NCBI RefSeq assembly: GCF_031157525.1
Contig: NZ_JAVIXR010000002.1
Location: 1-64,000, forward strand
DNA: 64,000 nt
Source of the DNA: Marinobacter sediminicola
GTDB lineage: Bacteria > Pseudomonadota > Gammaproteobacteria > Pseudomonadales > Oleiphilaceae
Reading direction: 5' to 3'
Part shown: positions 9,542 through 18,349 of the stretch, piece by piece
Layout of the letters: the number at the start of each line of letters is the position of its first letter
How positions within the stretch are numbered: position 1 is the stretch's first letter
The notes under the pieces: generated by a model
Told to the model about the DNA's origin: nothing
Seen by the model: the letters and a program-made list of their open reading frames with translations, nothing else
Databases searched by the model: none
Translations under genes and position numbers: made by a program

Positions 9542-10819
9542 ATGAGCGATTTTATACTGCCCGATATCGGCGAAGGTATCGTGGAATGTGAGCTGGTCAA
9601 ATGGCTGGTAAGTGAAGGCGATTTGATCGAAGAAGACCAGCCGGTCGCAGAAGTGATGACCGACAAGGCGTTAGTGGAAATTCCCGCCCCCTATAAAGGC
9701 CGGGTTACCAAGCTGTACTGGAAAGAAGGCGACATAGCCAAGGTACATGCACCATTGTTTGAGCTGGTGGATGAAAGCGGTGAGGAATCAGGTGGTGCCG
9801 CCGCCAGCGAAGAAAGCAAAAGTGATGAGCCAGAAGCCCAACCGGCTAAACCCCAACCCGGCGCAAAAGCAGACGACACCCCGGAGCCTGCAAAAGCCCC
9901 GGTTTCAACAACACGGCAGGACGGGCAAAAGATTCCCGCCAGCCCCGCCGTGCGCCGCCTGATTCGCGAGAACGATCTGGCGCTGGAGGATGTACAGGGC
10001 TCCGGAAAGGATGGGCGCGTGCTGAAAGCCGATGTGCTGTCCCATCTGGAGCATCCTGAAACTGGAAGCTCCTCCGCACCTGCAGGCAGGCCCCAACGGC
10101 CAGCGCACAGTCAGGAAGTTCGCGTAGAACCTATCAAAGGCATGCAGGCTGTGATGGCCAAGCGCATGGTGGCATCGGCCTCTACCATTCCGCACTTCAA
10201 CTTCAGCGAAGACATTGATGTGACGGAATTGCTCGCCCTGCGCCAGCAACTCAAGCCGGAAGCAGAAGCCCGTGGTTCTCGCCTCACTCTGATGCCTTTC
10301 ATTATGAAAGCCATCGCGCTGGCAGTTCGCGAGTATCCAATACTCAATAGCCAGATCAACGAGGACGTGACTGAAATTCACTACCAGCCGAGCTGTAACG
10401 TGGGCATGGCAGTGGATAGCAAGATCGGACTGCTGGTGCCCAACGTGAAGAACGTTGAACACCTCACTCTGCTGGAGATTGCCGACGAGGTAACCCGTCT
10501 CACGGAAGCAGCACGGGAAGGCCGGGTAAGCCAGGCGGATCTCAAAGGCGGCACCATTACCATTTCCAACATTGGCGCACTGGGCGGCACTTACGCCTCA
10601 CCCATTATCAATGCACCGGAAGTGGCGATTGTGGCCTTGGGACGCACCCAGAAGCTGCCGAGGTTTGATGCAAACGGGCAAGTGGTAGAACGCTCCATCA
10701 TGACTATCAGCTGGGCGGGCGACCACCGCATCATTGATGGCGGTACCATTGCCCGGTTCAACAACCTGTGGAAGAGCTACCTGGAGTCACCACAATCCAT
10801 GCTTCTCCACATGGGCTGA
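9542..10819 (+). CDS. bkdB: Dihydrolipoyl acyltransferase (E2) of branched-chain 2-oxoacid dehydrogenase
   Basis: 425 residues with the standard E2 order: one lipoyl domain (residues 1-80, lipoyl Lys42 in VMTDKALVEI), an acidic Ala/Pro/Glu linker, an E1/E3-binding domain (about 132-168, PASPAVRRLI to GRVLKADVL), a second linker and the catalytic core ending in DHRIIDG (catalytic His395). A single lipoyl domain is usual for branched-chain E2. It starts 26 bases after E1beta with GGACAGGAG upstream. No E3 (lipoamide dehydrogenase) gene follows, so E3 must come from elsewhere in the genome. Confidence 0.92.
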   Translation: MSDFILPDIGEGIVECELVKWLVSEGDLIEEDQPVAEVMTDKALVEIPAPYKGRVTKLYWKEGDIAKVHAPLFELVDESGEESGGAAASEESKSDEPEAQPAKPQPGAKADDTPEPAKAPVSTTRQDGQKIPASPAVRRLIRENDLALEDVQGSGKDGRVLKADVLSHLEHPETGSSSAPAGRPQRPAHSQEVRVEPIKGMQAVMAKRMVASASTIPHFNFSEDIDVTELLALRQQLKPEAEARGSRLTLMPFIMKAIALAVREYPILNSQINEDVTEIHYQPSCNVGMAVDSKIGLLVPNVKNVEHLTLLEIADEVTRLTEAAREGRVSQADLKGGTITISNIGALGGTYASPIINAPEVAIVALGRTQKLPRFDANGQVVERSIMTISWAGDHRIIDGGTIARFNNLWKSYLESPQSMLLHMG

Positions 10820-10824
10820 CCGGT

Positions 10825-12699
10825 ATGGCGCCACCCAACCAATCATTGCCGATGCCGCATCAAGCCCAGCTTCAGCAATTCTACATCCCGGAAGAGCAGT
10901 CGATTTATCTGCTCAGTCACGACGATGCAAAGAAGCTGAAAGACTGGGTTGAGCTATGTACTGATCAGCTCCGGCAGATGGGCTATGCGGACATAGCAAT
11001 GATTGGCAAGGGCGCCTTTGGCTTTGTATTTGCGGGCCGGCTACCGCTGGAGGGTGCGCGGGATCTTGAGCATGTTTTCAAGTTTACCCGCATCACCCTG
11101 CCCCAACACCTGCATGACAGGCTTGAAGATGAGGCTTACATTCTGGAACAGGTGGAGCACCCCCGGGTGCCCGGCCTGATTGCCTACCACCGAGCCGGTA
11201 GCCAACCGATTCTGGTAATGGAGCGAGCCCCCGGCTTTAACTTGGAAGAAGTCTCCCTCCAACGAGGCCGCTTGAGCCCTCGTCTGATTATCCGCATTGC
11301 CGATCAGCTGGCCGACATTCTGCGCAATTTGCGCCGTGAAACCGATAGTGGCAGACGCCCGATTGTGCACGGAGATATCAAGCCATCCAATCTGGTGTTT
11401 GATGCTGAAACCGAGAACATCGCCCTGATCGACTGGGGTTCCTCCGTATTCGCTCAATTGGATGCTAACCAGCAATTCCTCAGCCCCAGCGTAATGGAGC
11501 TGATGTCCGACAACCTGCAACAAACCAACGCCCGCTTGGGCGATGTGTACTTCATTGGTGAAGAGCAACTCTATGGCGGACTCTCATCACCACGATTTGA
11601 CGAACAAGGTGCGGCAGCCACCCTTTATGCACTGGCCTCGGGGCAATCTTGTCGTTTTGGCCACCTAGCCATACCCGCCACTTCCCTCGGTTTGCCCATG
11701 GAGTTTGCCCGCATGCTAGATGGCATGCTGGACCCGGATCCTGCGCAACGTATGCGGGCCGGTGACCATTATCTGAAAGAGATGCCGCGCATGGCACGCA
11801 CGGTAATGATCGATTTGCCAGAGCCGCCCCCTACGCAACTGGTGCCTATCTGGATACGTATCTCGGATCGGGAAATCGACACTGTGGTGTACAGCTCCCG
11901 AAAGGCCTTTTTGCGCCAGGAAGGCGCCGACGAGTCCCTGAACGACGTTAATGACGTGCAACTGGATCGCTACTACAAAAACTTCATGCAGGGCATGGGG
12001 GACACCGAAAAAGCTTTCCTGGCGGCTGTCAGCCGGCTTGGCCGTTATCCTGTGGAGGGTGGGCTCGCGGTTCGCTGGGAGCCAGACGGCGTTTACGTCG
12101 ATACTTCCCTGAACCTGCACGACCCTGAGCTACGAACCTCCTTTACCACCGCCGTGAACAACATGGTGAACCTGGCCCAGGCTATCTATCGCCAAGGTAT
12201 CTTCAAAAGCTGTCTGTTCAACGCCCGGGACACTTTGCATATTGAGCGGGAAGAACAGGACCAACCCTTCATAGCGCCACCGGAGATGCGGCTGCCGTAT
12301 CAGGTGAGTTCCGCACCTGAAGTGGAAGATCGCTCACGAATACACTCCTACTTTGAAGATGGGCCAGACCCGGAGGAGTTTTTGGTGCTGCCCGAACCCA
12401 TCATCAAATCACTCGAAGCACTCAACAGCATCCGCCACACCGGGATGATTATCTTTGAGGCTCTGCCCCTTCACCTAAAAATCCATAGCCAGTACCGACT
12501 GCTGGATCCGGAGAAAGAAGACGAGTTCCGCCAACGGCTGGATGAGATTCTGGCTGCTGTCGATCAGATCACCGGGCTGGGCGTATCCGGCTTTATGAAA
12601 ATGCCCTATAAAGACGCGCGCTTTTTCCCTTATATCGAGCGGTTACCAGAGCGTTATTACCCACGAAACCCAAGGCTGGAAGCCTCGGAGGCAAGCTAG
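10825..12699 (+). CDS. Hanks-type Ser/Thr protein kinase linked to the bkd operon
   Basis: 624 residues from the ATG 5 bases after the E2 stop. The N-terminal half is a complete kinase domain: Gly-rich loop GKGAFGFVF (61-69), Lys86 in VFKF, Glu103, catalytic loop HGDIKPSN (182-189) and DWG (203-205) in place of DFG. All catalytic residues are present, so it should be active. The C-terminal about 300 residues are soluble, match nothing I recognise, and contain no membrane anchor or PASTA repeats. The position suggests it acts on the dehydrogenase or is co-expressed with it; the substrate is unproven. Confidence 0.8.
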   Translation: MAPPNQSLPMPHQAQLQQFYIPEEQSIYLLSHDDAKKLKDWVELCTDQLRQMGYADIAMIGKGAFGFVFAGRLPLEGARDLEHVFKFTRITLPQHLHDRLEDEAYILEQVEHPRVPGLIAYHRAGSQPILVMERAPGFNLEEVSLQRGRLSPRLIIRIADQLADILRNLRRETDSGRRPIVHGDIKPSNLVFDAETENIALIDWGSSVFAQLDANQQFLSPSVMELMSDNLQQTNARLGDVYFIGEEQLYGGLSSPRFDEQGAAATLYALASGQSCRFGHLAIPATSLGLPMEFARMLDGMLDPDPAQRMRAGDHYLKEMPRMARTVMIDLPEPPPTQLVPIWIRISDREIDTVVYSSRKAFLRQEGADESLNDVNDVQLDRYYKNFMQGMGDTEKAFLAAVSRLGRYPVEGGLAVRWEPDGVYVDTSLNLHDPELRTSFTTAVNNMVNLAQAIYRQGIFKSCLFNARDTLHIEREEQDQPFIAPPEMRLPYQVSSAPEVEDRSRIHSYFEDGPDPEEFLVLPEPIIKSLEALNSIRHTGMIIFEALPLHLKIHSQYRLLDPEKEDEFRQRLDEILAAVDQITGLGVSGFMKMPYKDARFFPYIERLPERYYPRNPRLEASEAS

Positions 12700-12703
12700 T
12701 TAC

Positions 12704-12746
12704 AAACCACCCACTTATCCGCTTCGCAAACACCGCGGATTGGTTT
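12704..12746 (+). terminator. Possible terminator/hairpin after the bkd-kinase operon
   Basis: Two nested arms, AAACCA with TGGTTT and ATCCGC with GCGGAT, can form a stem just after the kinase stop. There is no clear T-tract, so function as an intrinsic terminator is uncertain. Confidence 0.35.
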
Positions 12747-12802
12747 ACGATGCGCCGCCACACTATGCTCCCGCTAATAGCGTCTAATACCGTCAGGCCG
12801 CC

Positions 12803-13555
12803 ATGTCCTCAAATTACCTGTATACCGATTTGTCCGCCTACTACGACCTGATGTGCGCGGATATTAACTACCACGCCCAAAGCCACGGCGTGCGCAGGTT
12901 GCATCAGCTGTTTGGGAATGAAGGCAACACTCATCTGGACCTGGCCTGCGGAACCGGCCCCCATGTACGCCACTTCATCGATTTCGGGTATCAAAGCAGT
13001 GGTCTGGATATAAACCAGCCCATGCTGGAGCAAGCGAAGGCCCGGTGCCCGGAGGCTCACTTTTCATTAGGAGATATGTGCGACTTCCAGGTGGACGAGC
13101 CGCTGGATTTGATCACCTGCTTCTTGTACTCCATCCACTACAGTGGTGACATCGAAAAGCTGAAGCAGTGCATTGCCAGTGCACACAGAGCTTTAAAACC
13201 CGGTGGTGTGTTCTGCTTCAATTCCGTCGACAAAGACAAAATTGATAACAGATTATTTGAGCGGCATACCGTTACTCAGGGGGACAGCCTGTTCTCCTTC
13301 AGCTCTGCATGGCATTACCGTGGCGAAGGCGAGAAACAAGGCCTCAAGCTGAGCATCACAAAAACCACCGGTGGCGTCACTCAATCTTGGGACGACGAGC
13401 ACCCGATGGTGGCGGTAAGCTTTGAAGAACTGGCGAACATTCTAAAACCCTACTTTGATGTGCATATCCTTGAGCACGACTATGAAAAGATCATGCCGTG
13501 GAATGGTACGTCGGGGAATGCGATCTTTGTTTGTGTGAAGCCGCCAGCGCTATAA
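12803..13555 (+). CDS. Class I SAM-dependent methyltransferase
   Basis: 250 residues with a Rossmann methyltransferase fold: motif I HLDLACGTGPHVRHF (SAM-binding), SGLDINQPMLEQAKARCP (motif II, acidic residue for ribose), LGDMCDFQVDEPLDLITCFLYSIHY, and a post-motif RALKPGGVFCFNSVD. The substrate is not predictable. It stands alone, downstream of the kinase gene and convergent with the sigma-factor operon. Confidence 0.85.
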   Translation: MSSNYLYTDLSAYYDLMCADINYHAQSHGVRRLHQLFGNEGNTHLDLACGTGPHVRHFIDFGYQSSGLDINQPMLEQAKARCPEAHFSLGDMCDFQVDEPLDLITCFLYSIHYSGDIEKLKQCIASAHRALKPGGVFCFNSVDKDKIDNRLFERHTVTQGDSLFSFSSAWHYRGEGEKQGLKLSITKTTGGVTQSWDDEHPMVAVSFEELANILKPYFDVHILEHDYEKIMPWNGTSGNAIFVCVKPPAL

Positions 13556-13560
13556 ACGAA

Positions 13561-14280
13561 TCACCTGTCCCGCTGGGCACCTGCGGTTTCGACAAGGATT
13601 TCGACAACCGAATCAGCCATACCGGCACACCGCAGGCCATCGAACGGGAATATCGAGTCAAAGCCGCCTTTAATCTTCTCCTCCATAACGCTGCGCAGTT
13701 GCCGGCGCGCCCGGAACAATCGTGTTTTAACGGTAATCACACTGATGTCCAGGTCTTGCGCAATCGCGGCCACGGACATACCTTCTGCTTCCCTTAAAAT
13801 AAAGGGCACCCGCAAGGTACTTGGCAGCTCTGTTACTGCGGCTTCAATTAAAGCTCGAAACTGGGCTCGCCCCTGCTCGGCCTCCGGGCTGGGTATTTGA
13901 ACTCCCGGGAAAGCGACTACAGATACATCCGCATTTTGAGACTCATTAATAGAGTCGTACTCCTGCGCCGGCCTGATCTTACGCAGCCTCATTTTGGCCG
14001 CGTTCAAGGTTATGCGGGTGATCCAGGTAGCAAGCTTGGCATCTCCCCGAAATTCATCGATTCGTGTGAAAGCAACAAGGTAGGCCTCCTGGACAACCTC
14101 TTCTGCAATCGCATCGTTATCAACAATTCCTCGCGCAATCCTGAACAGCCTTGGATTCAAGCGCCTGATAATCTCCCGAATGGCAGCCTCATGACCCTCA
14201 CGAGCCAATGCAACCAGCTCGGGCTCTGAGGTATCAAAACCTACTCCCTTAGTGCCTGGTAGTTCAGCTATCAGTTTCAT
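13561..14280 (-). CDS. ECF-type RNA polymerase sigma factor
   Basis: 239 residues. Sigma region 2 spans about residues 35-105 (VDNDAIAEEVVQEAYLVAF, FRGDAKLATWITRITLNAA), followed by a linker and region 4 (about 145-205, LPSTLRVPFILREAEGMSVA, IAQDLDISVITVKTRLFRAR). A C-terminal extension of about 30 residues follows. It is the last of three coupled genes; its ATG overlaps the cupredoxin stop (ATGA). No anti-sigma factor gene is adjacent, unusual for an ECF sigma, so control may be through transcription, an unlinked anti-sigma, or the C-terminal extension. Confidence 0.88.
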   Translation of the reverse strand: MKLIAELPGTKGVGFDTSEPELVALAREGHEAAIREIIRRLNPRLFRIARGIVDNDAIAEEVVQEAYLVAFTRIDEFRGDAKLATWITRITLNAAKMRLRKIRPAQEYDSINESQNADVSVVAFPGVQIPSPEAEQGRAQFRALIEAAVTELPSTLRVPFILREAEGMSVAAIAQDLDISVITVKTRLFRARRQLRSVMEEKIKGGFDSIFPFDGLRCAGMADSVVEILVETAGAQRDR

Positions 14281-14807
14281 TTTAACTCCGAGGCGCTGAT
14301 GCTGCCTGATGCCAAGATGCTTTCTACCGAGGGAAATGCAGCCTCTATGCTTTCGGCTACGCCTCCGGCACCGACGGCGGAATTATCCCAGCCTTCCTCA
14401 CCGGGATCTCCAACCACCACCCGCCCCACCATTCCAGCTTGTTCGTGAGGTATACAGTAAAAATCATAGACACCCGGTGAGGTTAATATTAGCTCGTAAG
14501 TATCTTCTGGCAGCAAATAGTCACTATTGAAGGGGATAGCCTTTTCCGGGATGCGGCGCACTCGGCCAAGCACCTCCGGATGATAGGCCGTCACTGTGTG
14601 GGCGTTGCCACTATCTCTGTTTACAAACCTCACACGGGTTCCCGGCTTAACAGCCACGCCAAACGGGTCAAACCAGACCCGTTCACCGCGGGCTGTTCCT
14701 CGCATCTCGATCAGCACTGAAGGCTGACCGGATGCGAGCACCGGCAAGGTGACAGCTAACAAGGCGCCGCTCGCCCCGATCAGCAGCTCACGCCGTGTGA
14801 GTATCAT
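14277..14807 (-). CDS. Exported cupredoxin-domain protein
   Basis: 176 residues. The N-terminus is a signal with an Arg-Arg pair (MILTRRELLIGASGALLA) that resembles a Tat signal, suggesting export folded or with metal. The plastocyanin-like domain has the blue-copper ligand set: His in GNAHTVTAYHP, then Cys, His and Met in FYCIPHEQAGM. A low-complexity tail of about 40 residues follows. Probable periplasmic copper or electron-transfer protein. It is coupled to DUF5602 upstream (ATGA overlap at 14804-14807) and the ECF sigma gene downstream. Confidence 0.85.
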   Translation of the reverse strand: MILTRRELLIGASGALLAVTLPVLASGQPSVLIEMRGTARGERVWFDPFGVAVKPGTRVRFVNRDSGNAHTVTAYHPEVLGRVRRIPEKAIPFNSDYLLPEDTYELILTSPGVYDFYCIPHEQAGMVGRVVVGDPGEEGWDNSAVGAGGVAESIEAAFPSVESILASGSISASELK

Positions 14808-15217
14808 TTTGCCAGCCTCCCTTTTGCGGCTTCATCATGGAACAGCACTACGTGGGCATGGGGAACCTCAACGCCCGGGTGCCCGGCGTTGTAGTAAATG
14901 TCGACGGAGGTCACCTTATGCGCCCCTATTCCCAAATCGTCATAAGACACCCCGTTTTCCAGTTCCTTCAGTGGGGTCATGTATATGGTTGCCGATAACT
15001 TGCCGTCACGGTCGTAACCCAAAAATGGGCCGGCCGGAAGCGTGTCCGGGTCAACGAACAGTGTGCCCAACCCGGGAATGAAAGCCGGAAGGGGAAGAAC
15101 ATCGCTCACTTGCACATATGGGCTGGCAGGGGGCATTTCCTCAACTGCGCCCTGATCGTGTGCAAAGGCAACTGATGCGGCCAGAAGGCCAAGGGTAAGA
15201 GTGAGTTGCTTGTACAT
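14804..15217 (-). CDS. Exported DUF5602 (TTHB210-like) protein
   Basis: 137 residues from the ATG at 15217, chosen because GGAG lies 9 bases upstream and a clean signal peptide follows (cleavage after VAFA). The mature part (GTLFVDPDTLPAGPFLGYD, ATIYMTPLKELENG, HKVTSVDIYYNAGHPGVEVPHAHVVLFH) resembles DUF5602. The family's Thermus member TTHB210 is itself reported to be controlled by a sigma-E system, which fits the ECF sigma gene at the end of this operon. The two His residues in the C-terminal motif could bind metal (inference). Confidence 0.65.
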   Translation of the reverse strand: MYKQLTLTLGLLAASVAFAHDQGAVEEMPPASPYVQVSDVLPLPAFIPGLGTLFVDPDTLPAGPFLGYDRDGKLSATIYMTPLKELENGVSYDDLGIGAHKVTSVDIYYNAGHPGVEVPHAHVVLFHDEAAKGRLAK

Positions 15218-15265
15218 GAGTATTCTCCATTGCATGTTGCGCCAAATTTGGCTTGTACTTGTATA

Positions 15266-15291
15266 GATGCAACAGAAATAGAAAGGTTACA
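15266..15291 (-). promoter_or_regulatory. Candidate ECF-sigma promoter for the DUF5602-cupredoxin-sigma operon
   Basis: On the minus strand TGTAACC (15285-15291) is followed after 15 bases by CATCTA. AAC-containing -35 elements with a CGT/CAT-type -10 are typical of ECF-dependent promoters, and autoregulation of ECF operons is common. It lies about 50 bases upstream of the DUF5602 start. Inferred from pattern only. Confidence 0.35.
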
Positions 15292-15385
15292 CACCGCCGG
15301 CCAGTCGCTGGATTTTTCACCCCAGCCCTGATACCTTCCCGCTCAGATTTATCCCAAGATAAACATACCTTCAAGGACTGAAGAT

Positions 15386-17521
15386 ATGCCCCAGGCAAAC
15401 GGATTGCAGTTCACTGCACGTGTTGGTGAGCTTCCCTCAGATGTTTTTTCTGTCGTCAGCTTTGCGCTTACCGAAGGGCTATCGGAGCTTTTTCATGGCC
15501 GCCTCATATTGGCAAGCATCGACCCCGAGCTTCAGGCTTCGGACATTCTGGAGCAATTTGTAGATTTGGCGGTTTGGCAAGATGGCATACCACTTCGCCG
15601 CTTCACCGGTGTGGTGAACGAGTTTGCCCGGGGCGACACCGGCCACCGCCGCACATGCTACGAACTGATCATCCAGCCGCCGTTATGGCGCCTGGGGCTG
15701 ATGTACAACAGCCGTATCTTCCAGACCCAAACCACAGACACCATCGTGCGTACCCTGCTGGAAGAGCGAGGCATTGTAGATTCGGTATTTGACCTCAAGC
15801 GTGCGCCCCAGGAACGGGAATACTGCGTACAACACCGGGAAAGCGATCTGGCCTTTATAGAACGCCTGGCCGCCGAGGAGGGCTGGCACTACCGCTATCA
15901 GCATGGCAGCGTCGACGGAGATGAACAGCCAGGCCTGATCCTTGCCGACCACCACGGCGACGCACCAAGGCTGCAGCCTGCCGAATATAACGGCAAAGCC
16001 GGCGGCAGCACCAAACAACCCGCCGTGTTCCGCTTCCGCTACGAAGAGCGGGTTCGTGCCGCCTCGGTAGCCACCAAAGATTACACGTTCAAAAACCCCG
16101 CCTATGGGCTAATGCACGAAAGCGCGGCTCCCGCTGAGAACCAACGACAGGATTACCAGCATTTCGACTACCCAGGCCGCTTCAAAGCCGACGCCAGCGG
16201 CCAGCCGTTTACCGAAGCCAGGCTGGACGCCCTCAGAAACGACGACAACACCGCCAACGGCGAAAGCAATCGCCCGGATTTCACCTGCGGTGCGAAAGTA
16301 GAACTCACCAACCATGACAGCGCGAGACTAAACCGCGACTGGCTGCTAACCGCCGTCACACACACCGGCAAACAGCCCCAGGCACTGGCAGAAGAAGGCG
16401 GCACCGGCCCGACCACCTACCACAACCTGTTCAGTGCGGTTCCCGCCAGCAAAACCTGGCGGCCTCTATGCGCCCACCGCCCGCTAATGGACGGCCCGCA
16501 GATCGCTATAGTCACCGGCCCCGAAGGCGAAGAAATCCACTGCGATGAATACGGCCGGGTAAAGGCGCGCTTCCCCTGGGACCGCTACTCCGAAAACAAC
16601 GAGCACAGCAGCGCCTGGCTGCGCGTAAGCCAAGGCTGGGCCGGCGGGCAATATGGGTTCATGGCCTTGCCAAGAATCGGCCACGAAGTGATTGTCTCCT
16701 TCCTTGATGGCGACCCGGATCAACCCATCATCACAGGACGAACACACCACGCCACCAATACACCGCCCTACTCGCTGCCCGAGCATAAAACCCGCACCAC
16801 CCTGAAAACCCAGACCCACAAGGGTGAGGGCAGCAACGAACTGCGGTTTGAGGATGAAGCAGACAAAGAGCAGATCTACGTCCACGCTCAAAAAGACCTG
16901 GACCTGCTCACCGAAAACAACCGCACCGAAGTGATCAAAAACGACAGCCACCTGACCGTGGAAAATGACCGCTTCAGCCAGGTAAAAGCCAACCACCACT
17001 CAACGGTAGACGGAGAACACCGGGAAAGGATCGGCGGCGATTACAGCCTCACCGTTAACGGCAGCCACCACAGCAAACTCGGCAAATCCCAGCTTGTGGA
17101 AGCGGGAAATGAAATTCATCACAAAGCGGGTATGAGGATTGTTATTGAGGCTGGGGCGGAAGTGACGCTCAAGGCCGGCGGGAGCTTTGTGAAGGTGGAT
17201 CCGAGTGGTGTGACGATTTCGGGGCCATTGGTGAGGATGAATTCCGGGGGTGGGCCGGGGAGTGGGAGTGCGGTGGGAGCGGCTAGTCCAGAGCTACCTG
17301 CAACACTCTTGGACTTGGCAACAGACACTCGTGACCGAGATGCTCTCGGTCTTTCCGAAGCGCGCGTTTCAGCGAGTCCTGAAAGCTGGTCTCCAGAAGA
17401 GTTGACCACAGTAGTGCCTCCTGCCTCCGCTTTTGAAAAGGCAAGTGACAAGGGAGCTCTTTTAGTAAGCGGCTGCGCCCTTGACGATGACGGTAAGTGT
17501 AAGGTCCACGATCATGGCTGA
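15386..17521 (+). CDS. vgrG: Type VI secretion spike protein VgrG
   Basis: 711 residues. It has the VgrG order: gp27-like N-terminal domain ([53 protein letters not shown]), the gp5 OB-fold ([65 protein letters not shown]), and the repetitive beta-helix spike ending [25 protein letters not shown]. About 85 further residues form a low-complexity tail that could dock the adaptor or effector. AAGGA precedes the ATG. No T6SS core genes are present, so this is an orphan vgrG island served by a T6SS encoded elsewhere. Confidence 0.95.
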   Translation: MPQANGLQFTARVGELPSDVFSVVSFALTEGLSELFHGRLILASIDPELQASDILEQFVDLAVWQDGIPLRRFTGVVNEFARGDTGHRRTCYELIIQPPLWRLGLMYNSRIFQTQTTDTIVRTLLEERGIVDSVFDLKRAPQEREYCVQHRESDLAFIERLAAEEGWHYRYQHGSVDGDEQPGLILADHHGDAPRLQPAEYNGKAGGSTKQPAVFRFRYEERVRAASVATKDYTFKNPAYGLMHESAAPAENQRQDYQHFDYPGRFKADASGQPFTEARLDALRNDDNTANGESNRPDFTCGAKVELTNHDSARLNRDWLLTAVTHTGKQPQALAEEGGTGPTTYHNLFSAVPASKTWRPLCAHRPLMDGPQIAIVTGPEGEEIHCDEYGRVKARFPWDRYSENNEHSSAWLRVSQGWAGGQYGFMALPRIGHEVIVSFLDGDPDQPIITGRTHHATNTPPYSLPEHKTRTTLKTQTHKGEGSNELRFEDEADKEQIYVHAQKDLDLLTENNRTEVIKNDSHLTVENDRFSQVKANHHSTVDGEHRERIGGDYSLTVNGSHHSKLGKSQLVEAGNEIHHKAGMRIVIEAGAEVTLKAGGSFVKVDPSGVTISGPLVRMNSGGGPGSGSAVGAASPELPATLLDLATDTRDRDALGLSEARVSASPESWSPEELTTVVPPASAFEKASDKGALLVSGCALDDDGKCKVHDHG

Positions 17522-18347
17522 GCAAAGGACTACAGCGGCCATCCCGGAACTTGCACCCAGTGTTCCATTTGTGATTCTGGATCTCGCTTACCACCCATCG
17601 GTTTTGGCGTGGATCTATGAGGAGATCGAGACCCAGAGCCCCGGGAGCTGGAGACCGTTACTGTTTGGGACGGCTTTTCAGGAGCGCTGGCAAATGGGTC
17701 CTGCCCTAATTGACCTTCACAACGTTCCTGGTGCTCAGGACGCTCTGATCAACAAATACAAAGACAGGTTCCCGGGGGTCTTTCTGGCAAACCCGACAGA
17801 AAACCTGGATGAGCTGGCCGGTTGGCTCCAACAGTTTTTGTACATGTCGCGCGGGGCGCAACTGAGTTTGATGCGATTTTATGATGGACGGGTATTAGGC
17901 TCGTTTCTGTCGGTACTTGATCAACAACAGTACAAACATTTTGTTCCACCTGAGACCTGCTGGTATTGGCAGACCGATGCACAATGGTGGAAGACATCGT
18001 CAGATGACGAAGCGGTTGAACTAGACAGGCCGAGCGGGTTCACGTGGCATTTTCGTGATTCACAAGTTGAAGAATTCACCGCTGAGCGAAACGGTGCATT
18101 TATTGATGTGCTTACAGAAAAATATGGGAAGTTCATTCCTTCTGAGAACCCCAGAAATTATGTCGACAATACAGCGAAGCTTGCAGATTCAATTGGGCTG
18201 GATTCCAAAGCTGATGTTGAGAAAGTTCTTCGGTTTCTGATTCAGAAAAAGAGTCAACCAGATGCCCCCTTCTACTCATCACTTATTAAGAGAGTGGATC
18301 TAACCACTTACCAAAAACTGGACGCCATTGAAAACGGAGCGAGCTGA
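17514..18347 (+). CDS. DUF4123 T6SS effector chaperone/adaptor
   Basis: 277 residues from the ATG overlapping the vgrG stop by 8 bases; TTG or ATG codons slightly upstream (17481, 17487) are alternatives. The N-terminal half is a DUF4123 domain: [63 protein letters not shown] and [20 protein letters not shown]4123 (Tap/TEC) proteins load a specific cargo effector onto the cognate VgrG and are encoded between the two, exactly as here. The effector gene follows 2 bases later. Confidence 0.85.
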   Translation: MAEQRTTAAIPELAPSVPFVILDLAYHPSVLAWIYEEIETQSPGSWRPLLFGTAFQERWQMGPALIDLHNVPGAQDALINKYKDRFPGVFLANPTENLDELAGWLQQFLYMSRGAQLSLMRFYDGRVLGSFLSVLDQQQYKHFVPPETCWYWQTDAQWWKTSSDDEAVELDRPSGFTWHFRDSQVEEFTAERNGAFIDVLTEKYGKFIPSENPRNYVDNTAKLADSIGLDSKADVEKVLRFLIQKKSQPDAPFYSSLIKRVDLTTYQKLDAIENGAS

Positions 18348-18349
18348 TC

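Noticed and set aside
9905..10462. 185-codon open frame on the minus strand inside the E2 gene
   Set aside because: It lies wholly antisense to a well-supported acyltransferase, has no RBS or domain, and is explained by codon bias of the GC-rich gene.
14803..15291. Anti-sigma factor encoded in the ECF operon
   Set aside because: Neither the DUF5602 nor the cupredoxin protein has an anti-sigma (ZAS/RskA-like) domain or a transmembrane segment suited to that role.
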